From NCBI GenBank assembly GCA_021397845.1, contig CM038049.1, positions 106,918,877 to 106,982,876 of the forward strand: a stretch of DNA of 64,000 nt, in the 5' to 3' direction. The position numbers and the translations under genes were made by a program. The notes under the pieces were generated by a model. That model was given only the letters and a program-made list of their open reading frames with translations. It searched no databases and had not been told where the DNA came from. Every line of letters begins with the position of its first letter. Within the stretch, counting starts at the first letter, position 1. This stretch comes from Areca catechu. Its lineage: Eukaryota > Streptophyta > Magnoliopsida > Arecales > Arecaceae. This document shows, one piece after another, positions 54,918-64,000 of this stretch.

Positions 54918-55398
54918 GGAAGAAGAAGAAGTGTAGAAGAGTCGATAGGGCCGAGAGATGGAAGGGGGAAGAAGACACGGGCACTCACCGAGATACTCTG
55001 TGTAAAAGAGATGGCAATCCCGGAAGGTGAAGGAAAACCCACTGCAGCCACCGACGGAGTGCGAGAAAGTGGAGAGACTTCGTTTCCAGAAAGCCCCCCT
55101 CCTTTTCAAACTCAATCGGCAGTGGCCGTACCCTTCTTTCCGTTCCGGACCACCAGATGGCCGCCGAGTGGATGCACGCCTGACATCGATGCTTCGGTTT
55201 GATGGAAACTACCTCTTTTTCAAAACGGCACATTAATGGCCGTCGGGAGCGCGATGCGTGGCAGCCTCTCATAGGACCGCGGGCATAACAGAAGCGGCGA
55301 TAGGGATCGTGGTAATTATGGCGTGAGATTTTCGCCTTCTCCACGTCATCTCCGTATTAAATCCCCACGTCCCGAGCCATGACAGCTCGGCGGAACGT
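54918..55398 (-). promoter_or_regulatory. upstream region of the antisense gene
   Basis: About 480 bases between the antisense ATG and the 3' LTR polypurine tract hold no convincing ORF. The antisense gene's promoter should lie here or in the antisense strand of the LTR. I see no clear TATA box on the minus strand, so this is a positional inference only. Confidence 0.3.
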
Positions 55399-55415
55399 GG
55401 GGATTGGGGGGCAAC
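55399..55415 (+). promoter_or_regulatory. polypurine tract of the Tat element
   Basis: GGGGATTGGGGGGCAAC directly precedes the 3' LTR start TGATATGG at 55416. Its place and purine content fit the plus-strand primer site. Confidence 0.8.
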
Positions 55416-57648
55416 TGATATGGCTACTATGCTGACGTGGTGCACGTGTCAGATCCAGCCGGACATGGTCAGTACCACATATTTTTTTAAAAAAAAGGTC
55501 CCCCGTTCCGGGAGAAGTACTCCTGCTCCTTCGTCAGGTGGCGCTCAGAGACGGGTCCACCTCGACCGAAGTCGAGCACCTCTCTGCCGCTCCGCCAGGT
55601 GTCCACCGAGGAGGGGTCCATGTCGGCTGAAGCTGGCTGCCCCTCGCTACCTCGCCAGGTGGCACCCGGAGACGGGTCCACCTCCGCCGAGGTCGACCCG
55701 GCCCTCCAGCTCCTTCGCCAAGTGGCGCCCGGAGACGGGTCCACCTCGGTCGAAGTCGAGCACCTCTCTACCACTCTGCCAGGTGTCCACCCAGGAGGGG
55801 TCCACCTCGGCCGAAGCTGCTAGCGCCTTGCTCCCTCGCCAGGTGGCACCCAGAGACGGGTCCACCTCCGTCGAGGTCGAGCCGGGCCCTCCTACTCCTT
55901 CGCCAGGTGGCGCCCGGAGACGGTCCACCTCGGCCGAAGTCGAGCACCTCTTTGCCGCTCCGCCATGTGTCCACCCAGGAGGGGTCCATCTCGGCCGAAG
56001 CTGGTGGCCCCTCGCTCCCTTGCCAGGTGGCACCCGGAGATGGTTCCACCTCCGTCGAGGTCGAGCCGGGCCCTCCTACTCCTTTGCCAGGTGGCGCCCA
56101 GAGACCGGTCCACCTCGGCCGAAGTCGAGCACTTCTCTGCCGCTCTACCAGGTGTCCACCAAGGAGGTGTCAACCTCGGCCGAAGCTGCCGGCCCCTTGC
56201 TCCCTTGCCAGGTGGCACCCGGAGATGGGTCCACCTCCATCGAGGTCGAGCCGGGCCCTCCTGCTCCTTCGCCAGGTGGCACCCGGAAACGGGTCCACCT
56301 CGGCCGTAGTCGAGCACCTCTCTGCCACTCCGCCAGGTGTCCACCCAGGAGGGGTCCACCTCGGTCGAAGCTGGCGGCCCCTCGCTCCCTCGCCAAGTGG
56401 CACCCGAAGACGGGTCCACCTCCGCCGAGGTCGAGCCGGGCCCTCCTGCTCCTTCGTCAGGTGGCGCCCGGAGACGGGTCCACCTTGGCCGAAGTAGAGC
56501 ACCTCTCTGCCGCTCTGCCAGGTGTCCACCCAGGAGGGGTCTACCTCGGCTGAAGCTGGCGGCCCCTCGCTCCCTTGCCAGGTGGCACCCGGAGACGGGT
56601 CCACCTCGATCGAAGTCGGGCACCTCTCTATCGCTCTGCCAGGTGTCCACCCATGAGGGGTTCACCACGACCGAAGCTGGCGGCCCCTCGCTCCCATGCC
56701 AGGTGGCGCCCGGAGATGGGTCCACCTCTATCGAGGTCGAGCCAGGCCCTCCTGCTCCTTCGCCAGGTGGCACCCGAAGACGGGTCCACCACGGTCGAAG
56801 TCGAGCCTTTCTCCGCTCCTCCGCCAGGTGGCGCCCCCTGACGGGTCCACCTTGGACGAGGTCAGCCCTGCTCAGCGAAGCCTCCGGGAAGTCGGGGCGC
56901 GGGTTTCAAGATCGCCACTTGGGTAGTGCACGCCGTGCCCCGTAGGGGGTGCCAGTACGGACTGCAATGACATGCGAAACCTCGTTTACACCGGTCGGAT
57001 TGGCCCCGCAACCGTGATGCGGAATCCTTGCGAGCAGGAGCCCAAAATGGCTGGGCGCTCATCGTCAACGCCTCGAAAGGAGAGCTCCCGCACTCGGCCC
57101 AATGCCTCGCCGGTATCCTCCACCCTTTCCTCGTGATACACGACGGGCGAGGCGGTTCGGCCACGGAGTTCCCAGGCCTGAAGAGGAAAGGAGGGGGGAA
57201 GAAAGACGAGAAGTGGGAGGGAGCCCCTGGAGAGGAGAGGGGCTGGAGGCAATGTGATGATATAAAAGGGACGGTAAGAACGGGCAGCGAGGTAAGCCAA
57301 AAAAGGAGGAGAAACACACCGAGAGAATGATCCTGGGAGTCCTCACGGAGTCCTCAAGCGTGAGCTCGGTGAACTCAGCGCAGGGAGCTGAGCATCAACT
57401 CCGCTCTTCCCCACACTTCTTTCATTAACATCTTCTCTAAGCACGGGAGTCCTTCGGGAACCCGTCTTAGGGGATCTGTTCCATCTCGCCGCTCTCTGAC
57501 TTGACCGTAGAAGCACCCCCGCCGGAACCCCCGGCCAGGGTCTCTGACTCTGTTTTACAGGTCCGGAAGCTTGAAGATCTCGAGGTGAGACGGTCCGAGA
57601 CCGGTGCCGGCTCAGGAGCTACAAGCTACCGTGGTAAGATCGGCAACA
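55416..57648 (+). repeat. Tat 3' LTR (2233 bp)
   Basis: It begins TGATATGGCTACTATG and ends GATCGGCAACA, followed by the AAAAT duplication. The tandem array (55520-56855) has landmarks at 55599, 55783, 55967, 56152, 56337, 56522 and 56643. The last interval is 121, so one 62-base block is missing there. The TATA box is at 57261-57268. Confidence 0.92.
55520..56855 (+). repeat. 185-bp higher-order tandem repeat in the Tat 3' LTR
   Basis: It is the same three-block unit as in the 5' LTR, with about seven units instead of eleven to twelve. The distance from first to last landmark is 1044 bases here against 1848 in the 5' LTR. Confidence 0.93.
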
Positions 57649-58863
57649 AAAATAAAAATAAAAAGAAAATTAAAACTCTACTGATAGAAGGGATGGGAAG
57701 GAGAAAAGGAAAAAAAAATTGATGGGCTTTGGCTTCTGCTCCTTCTTTTCGCTTCTACCCGCTCTCCGATGTTGGATGATGGGTCTGTATTTATAAGAGA
57801 GTCGGATGCGTGACATTTTTTAAAATCCTCGTTGGGCTCTGGTATCAATATCTTACGGTTCTCTGTCTTTGTTCCCGTGACCAACACAACCACCGCTCTC
57901 TCATCCCATTTAAACTACTTCGACGTTATCCCGAACCGAACCTTCGGTGTTATCCTTCGAACATCAAGCTCCCGACATCAGTTGGATGCTGGTGCTGAGA
58001 TCGGTGAAGTGGTTATGCGGTGGACTGGTGGCATGGAGAACAGGGTGGCAGTGATCGTGGAGACCATGAAGAAGACTAGCTTTACTCGATGAAGAGGCAG
58101 CAAACTTGGTGAAGACCGACCGATGGAGAGACGGTGAACTGTGATGAGGAAGAACAGGGCGAAGACCGGTGATGTTTGAGAGGAACTTCAGCTATCCTCT
58201 ATGACCTGCAATGGCAGCAACAACAGGGAGGCAACAAACAGTGGACGGGCAGTTCATGGTGGAGAGATGAGACGGCATGGCAGGAGTGCTGGTGGCGACG
58301 ACTTGGTGAATCGGAGGGGATGCAGCAGCTTGGTCCGGTGATAAGCAATGACGAGACTGCTACTCCAAGCTGAGAAGATGAGAATAAGACGAGCATGAGA
58401 GGAGGAGACCGACGGTGAAGATTGGCATTTTTCTGGAATATTTTGGTGAGATCCGACTTCTCCGGCCGTGAGGACGCTCTCGACGATGAAGAGAAAGGTC
58501 TCCAACGAGTTTCCGGAAAGATCTTGGCTTGGGGAGGCCTATGGTCCATGGATCTGTTCCATGGACCTGCTGCAATGGTAGCCATGGACTAGCCTTCTAA
58601 TTCATGAACCAATTGGCTGGCTCACTGTGGACCGCTGCTTTAAAAGCTGTGCAAGGCCTTGTTAATTTCTTTAAAAATCATTTCCTGGGTTAATTGAAGT
58701 CTAATTCGTGTACTGTTTGCATCATTGGATCCCAAAAATCATGCTCTTCGCATTGGTAGGGTTATGTTGTTAAAACACTACATAAAAATATTAATTTTAA
58801 TAAAATAAAATAAATTTGATCAATAAATTAATGCTCTTATTACTATTTTTTATGCACTTATCA
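57649..58863 (-). repeat. Athila 3' LTR, proximal (U3-side) part
   Basis: On the minus strand the LTR starts TGATAAGTGCATAAAAAAT at 58863, directly after a G-rich polypurine tract. TATAAATA (minus strand; plus 57788-57795) is a good promoter box. The first five bases (57649-57653) are the target duplication of the Tat insertion. With the distal part the LTR is about 2.1 kb. Short ORFs at 57810-58585 have no recognisable domain. Confidence 0.8.
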
Positions 58864-58876
58864 CTCCCCCCAACTT
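58864..58876 (-). promoter_or_regulatory. polypurine tract of the Athila element
   Basis: On the minus strand AAGTTGGGGGGAG abuts the LTR start. It is preceded by TTCGAGGATGAGTAAGATT, a phrase common just before Athila/Tat 3' LTRs. Confidence 0.85.
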
Positions 58877-60025
58877 AAATCTTACTCATCCTCGAATAAA
58901 AAAATAAATGATTAAGGATACTACCAAAAACTCTTAATATTTCATAGAAGTTTACTCAGACTTGAAGGTTACTCTCATATCCTTTTTATAAGTAGAAGAT
59001 TTTCCATTAGATAGTAAATGAAATGGGTCATTGGGACATTAATAGCTTCATGAAAATTGGTTAAGTGCAAACTCCTCATTTTTTTAAATAATTCTTAACC
59101 AAGTCTTATTATTATTTCTAAATCCTCTACTCCCATAGAGTGGTGAGATATCATTTTAATGCAAGGATGTTCCTCTTATTGCAACACTTTTTACTTTTTT
59201 TTTTTTTGATACAGACCGTGCAATGTCTTAATCTCTTAAGCTTTCTATCAGACCCTTGTAACAAGTTTTTGATTAATGTCTCCCGGACTAGTTGGCTTTA
59301 GGGCACTAGCTGTAGAACACCCCTCGGGCTTACTTGCTTGAGTCAGAAAGGCTACAAATCAAAACTAGCTATATAGCAAAATTTCTTCACATCTCCACTT
59401 TTTGATGCGAGACTCAACCATTTACTTAGACGAAGAGACCCGGTTACTCGGTGGAACAATATTCAGAACTTGCTTTTATTATTTCTCTTCTTTTTTTTTT
59501 CACTAATAAAGGAACTTTGCATTAAACAACACCCATACACATCCAAGAGGTAGATTTTTCTTCGACACGAATAGGAGGGTTAAAATTATCTAGAAATTTG
59601 ATTTCATTCTTACTTGCCATGTTTACTTAAGTCTATTAATATTTTACCCCTCAATATTTCAAAAATTATCTAGACTATTTAATCAATTACTTATAAAAAG
59701 TATGTGTTTTACCCTAAGTACAAGATCAACAAGTATAAGAATATTAAGGTAAAGGTAGCTCCAAATATTTATTTATTCTTCTTATTATTCCCCCATAAAT
59801 AAAAATTGATTCTAAATATATGCATGATATGGTATAAAAGGAAATGAAGACACCTGAGGAATTTTCTTGAGCTCTCCCCCCAACTTAGTCAATAGAGCCT
59901 ATTTGAGTTAGGATCTGCTAAACCTAAACATGCTAAAAATAAAATTTTTAGAAAGAAAAAAGGTGGATTGCCTCCCAGGAGTACTAAGTTTAATGTCTTT
60001 AGCCAAACTAAGCAGTGATAGCATG
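58877..60025 (-). mobile_element. Athila region between pol and the 3' LTR
   Basis: There is no ORF longer than a few dozen codons. Just after pol the minus strand reads TACTCCTGGGAGGCAATCCA, a phrase typical of Athila elements. At about 59875 it has a second tract, AAGTTGGGGGGAGAG. Autonomous Athila elements may carry an env-like ORF here; no such gene is visible, so it was absent or has been lost. Confidence 0.65.
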
Positions 60026-63000
60026 CTAATCAAGATATGTTGGTTCATAAAGAACCATGGCTTCTTCCATAGATTCTATGGATAATTCCAAGAATGGTTT
60101 TAATCGTTGACCGTTAACTTTGAAAATAATATCATTGCTTGGATTTTCAATTTCTACGGCCCCATATGGAAAGACTTCCTTAACTATGAAAGGTCCTATC
60201 CATCTAGACATAAGCTTTTCAGGAAAAAGATGTAACTTTGAATTATACAAAAGAACTTTTTGTCTAGGAGTAAAAGATTTTCTATGAATTGCTTGATCAT
60301 GAAATACTTTTGTTCTTTCTTTGTACACCTTAGCATTCTTGTAAGCTTCATTTCTAAGTTCTTATAATCCATTGATCTGAAGCTTCCTATGATCTCCAGC
60401 TAAGTCCAAGTTCATGTTTAATTTTTTAATTGTCCACATAGCTTTGTGTTCTAATTCAACAAGCAAGTGACATGATTTTCCAAACATAATCCTATAAGGA
60501 GACATTCCTAGGTTGGTCTTGTAGGTAATGCGATATGCCCAGAGTGCATCAACTAGTTTCAAAGACCAATCTTTTCTATTAGCATTAACAGTCTTCTCCA
60601 AGATTTGCTTGATTTGTCTATTGGATACTTCTACTAGCCCACTTGTTTGAGGAGGATATGGTGTAGCTAACTTGTGGGTAACATTATATTTTTTCATTAA
60701 TATGGCAAGGGTCGGTTGTAGAAGTGTATCCCCAGATCACTAATGATTGCTCTAGGAATACCAAAATATGAGAGAATATTTTTCTTAAGAAACTTAATGA
60801 CCACTTTGCTATCAATGGATCTACATGGAATAGCTTCTACCCACTTAGAAACATAATCAACAGCTACTAAAATATATTCATTTCCAAAAGAGTTTGAAAA
60901 TGGTCCTATAAAATCGATTCCCCATACATCAAAAATCTCAACCACCAAGATTAGATTAAGCGGCATCATATCTCTTTTGGTGATTCGACCTATTTGTTGG
61001 CATCGTGCACAACTCTTACAGTATACATGTGCATCCTTAAATAAATTAGGCCAATAAAATCCACATTGAAGTACTTTGGCAGCTATCTTCTTAGATGCAA
61101 AGTGACCAATACATGCTTGATCATGACAAAATGATAGAATACTTCTAACCTCATTATCCAGAACACACCTCCTAATGATCTGATTAGGATACTATTTAAA
61201 CAAATAAGGATCATCCCAAATGAAGTATTCACTTAAGAAAAGAATTTATGTTTATCCTGAGCAGTCCAATGAGAAGGAATTTTTCCAATGGCTAAATAAT
61301 TAACAATATCAGCATACCATGGTTCAGTGGACATGGACATGAGTTGATCATCTGGAAAATACTCATTGACAGGTGGTTCACTAGATGGTGCGACAATGAT
61401 TCAGGACAAGTGATCAGCTATAACATTCTCTGTTTCTTCCTTATCCTTAATTTCTAGGTCAAATTCTTGAAAGAGTAAGATCCATCGTATTAAGCGTGCC
61501 TTAGCATCTTTCTTTGCTGGGAGATATTTAATGGCTGAGTGATCAGTATAATCTATGGTGTGTGACCCAACCAAGTATGGCCTAAGTTTCTCTAGGGCAA
61601 AGACATTGGCTAGGAACTCCTTTTCAGTAGTTGTATAATTAAGCTGTGCATCATTTAATGTTTTACTGGCATAATAAATAACTCTAGGCAGCTTATTAAT
61701 CCTTTGACCTAAAATTGTACCAAGAGCATGATTGGATGCATCGCACATGAGTTCAAAGGATTCACTCCATATGGGTGGATGAATGATGGGAGAAGAAATG
61801 AGTGTCTTTTTAAGAAATTCAAAAGACTTTAAGCATTCAGGAGTAGGCTCAAATTTTACTTCCTTTGTTAATAAATTTGTTAGTGGATGAGCCACTTTGC
61901 TAAAATTAGGTACGAACCTTCTATAAAACCCAGCATGTCCTAAAAATGAACGAATTTCTTTAATAGACTTAGGTGGTGGAAGACTTGTGATCAACTCAAC
62001 TTTGGCCTTATCAACTTTTATTCCTCTTTTTGAAACTACATGGCCAATAAGTATACCTTCTCTAACCATGAATTGACATTTTTCCCAATTAAGAACTAGG
62101 TTCTTCTCCTTACATCTCTCTAGAACTAGTCTTAGATGGTTTAAACATTCGGAGAAGGTAGGGCCAAACATAGAAAGTCATCCATAAAAATTTCTAAGAA
62201 TCGTTCAACCATGTCAGAAAAAATGCTGATCATATATCTTTGGAAGGTTTCTAGTGCATTACATAACCCAAAGGGCATTCACCTATAAGCAAAGGTTCCG
62301 AATGGACACATGAATGTATTCTTTTCTTGATCTTCAGGGGATATGGGGATTTGATTATAGCCAGAGTATCCATCTAGAAAATAATAAAACTCTTGTCCGG
62401 CTAACTTTTCTAACATTTGATCAATAAATGGCAAAGGAAAGTGATCTTTCCTTATCACAGCATTCAGTTTCCTATAGTCTATGCAGACCCTCCATCCTAT
62501 TTGGGTTCTGGTTGGAATAAGTTCATTTGCTTCATTTTGAATCACTGTTATTCCAGACTTTTTAGGTACCACTTGAATAGGACTTACCCATGAACTATCA
62601 GAAATAGGATAAATGATTCCATTGCCAAGTAACTTCAAAATCTCTTTTCTGACTACTTCTTTTATTTCTGGATTTAATCTCCTTTGAGCTTCACTAGTTG
62701 GTTTAGCCTCTTCCTCTAAGTGTATCCTCTGTTGAACTATAGAAGGACTTATTCCCTTAATATCTATCATGGTCCAGTCTATTGCTTCTCGATTTTCTCT
62801 TATAATAGTTAAGAGCTCCTCCTCTTGTTTAGGATTTAGGTCTCAAGCAATAATTACAGGCAAGGTTTCTCTGGACCTAAATACGCATACTTCAAGTGCT
62901 TAGGGAGGGGTTTTAATTCTAATTTGGGTGCTTCCTCAATTGATGGCTTAATTTATGATTTAACTATTTACATGAGTGTTTCAGTAGGAGGCTCCCATCT

Positions 63001-64000
63001 ATGGCTAATCTTGTCATCATCAAGTATTTTATCAATATCTTCATATTCATGTGTTGGCCATATACTCAACTCAAGATCGACTTCTTCTTTGCTAATGTCT
63101 ATGGATTCATAAATTTCATCTTGGATTACACTCACATTAGCATGCTTGGTAGATTCCTGTTCCAAATTGAATATATTCAGCTTAATAGTCATGTTCCCAA
63201 AAGATAGTTTTATAAGTCCATTCCGATAATTGATTTCAGCATTAACAGTAGCTAGGAATGGTCTTCCTAAAATAACTGGGATATGACCTTTAGGATTTGA
63301 TACTGGTTCAGTCTCCAAAATGATAAAATCAACAAGAAAGATAAAATTTCCAACCTTGATCAAGACATCCTCTACCATTCTTTTAGGGATTCTAAAAGAT
63401 CGGTTTACTAATTTTAATGTGATCCCTATTGGCTATAGTTTTTCCAATCCCAACTGCTCATAAACTGAATATGGTAGGATATTTACACTAGCCCCTAAAT
63501 CAAGTAATGCCTTCTCAATATGGGTTTCTCCTATAACACATGAAACTGTTGGAGATCCTGGATCCTTATATTTTATAGGCATATAACTCAACAAGTATGA
63601 ACTCACACTTGCTGCTAAAAAAGCTCTTTTTTGGTACATTGGTAGTCCTTTTCTTGGTACAAAGGTCTTTTCAAAATTTGGCATAAGTCGGAACCTATTG
63701 GATCAAGTCTAGTAGAGGGATATTTACTTAAACTTGCTTAAGCACCTCTAACATTTTGTCTAAATGTTCTGATTGTTTATTGGACCTTAATCAATTTGGA
63801 AAAGGAGCTTTAGAAATTATGGGTTCCTGATTTGGTGGATTATTATTTTTGGAATCAGTTTGTAAGGTAGGTTGTTCATTAGATGGCTCAGCTGACTCTA
63901 TAGTTGAGTCTTCTCTAGTGTTATATGTATCTACCTTATTATCTACTTGCTTCCTTGATCTTAAAGTGTGAATTGCATTAACTTGATTGACTTGATTTCC
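60026..64000 (-). pseudogene. Athila Gag C-terminus and Pol (broken, cut by the window edge)
   Basis: It reads leftward from 64000: the end of Gag (AIHTLRSRKQVD, NIPLLDLIQ); protease ALLDLGASVNILPYSVYEQL (about 63520-63460; DLGAS is the usual Athila form); reverse transcriptase IKGISPSIVQQRIHLEEEAK, WRVCIDYRKLNAVIRKDHFP, FLDGYSGYNQIP and FMDDF (62195); RNase H ELMCDASNHALGTILGQRIN and YTTTEKEFLANVFALEKLRP (61770-61560); integrase with WGIDFIGPF, IISDLGIHF and SGLVEVSNRQIK. The C-terminus VNGQRLKPFL ends at 60026. Stops at 63433, 62968, 62279, 60697 and 60362, a shift near 62175, and a stop-filled stretch at 61400-60970 show it is dead. Confidence 0.9.

Larger units (their letters stand above)
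43245..57648 (+). mobile_element. complete Tat-lineage Ty3/Gypsy element (14.4 kb), nested in the Athila LTR
   Basis: Two LTRs (43245-46280, 55416-57648), a PBS, gag, pol, an antisense gene, a PPT and a perfect AAAAT target duplication (43240-43244 and 57649-57653) make this the only structurally complete element here. A second RNase H domain after the usual one, and an antisense gene downstream of pol, mark the Tat lineage. Coding frames are broken by stops and shifts, so it can no longer move by itself. Confidence 0.92.

Noticed and set aside
55420..56945. Long ORFs (up to 377 codons) in the second GC-rich block
   Set aside because: Same tandem repeat, in the 3' LTR.
57810..58585. Short ORFs on both strands
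   Set aside because: They lie in the U3/R part of the Athila LTR; no motif recognised.

Overview
This window is plant nuclear DNA made almost entirely of nested LTR retrotransposons; I found no intact host gene. The lineages (Sirevirus-like Ty1/copia, an Angela-like copia LTR, chromodomain Ty3/Gypsy, Athila and Tat) are those of flowering plants. A large-genome monocot such as a palm is possible, but that is a guess. Every retroelement reading frame carries stops or frameshifts, so all are relics.

Layout. 1-1601: 5' end of a Gypsy (Tat-like) element on the minus strand (gag plus LTR). 1602-2459: unassigned sequence with a possible host-exon remnant. 2460-14199: two head-to-tail copies of a gag-only, non-autonomous Sirevirus-like element (minus strand) sharing a middle LTR. 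Each copy carries the same MITE, and the second is also interrupted by a chromovirus solo LTR (11792-13247). 14200-31679: a chimera of two Sirevirus copies (plus strand): LTR, gag-pol, extra ORF, then a second 5'-truncated pol (split by a solo LTR at 23413-25123), a second extra ORF and an LTR. 31680-36512: the 3' end of a chromovirus (plus), whose LTR is split by a 2.4-kb Angela-like solo LTR. 36513-38863: the 3' end of a third Sirevirus. 38864-39623: a copia reverse-transcriptase fragment (minus).

39624-64000 is a nested stack: the copia fragment adjoins a chromovirus (minus; LTR 39624-41397 and integrase to 42348); an Athila element (minus; 3' LTR 42349-43244 plus 57654-58863, pol 60026-64000) sits next to the chromovirus internal region; and a structurally complete Tat element (43245-57648, plus, target duplication AAAAT) sits inside the Athila LTR.

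The most interesting structures are: (1) the Sirevirus extra ORFs in the env-like position, related to the 'putative plant transposon protein' family and far more divergent between copies than pol; (2) an inverted repeat spanning each polypurine tract/LTR junction, with an apparent compensatory change between two Sirevirus families; (3) a 185-bp higher-order tandem repeat inside the Tat LTRs whose copy number accounts for the LTR length difference; and (4) an antisense, apparently intron-containing gene between Tat pol and its 3' LTR. All boundaries were read by eye from termini, target duplications, PBS and PPT; no search was run.
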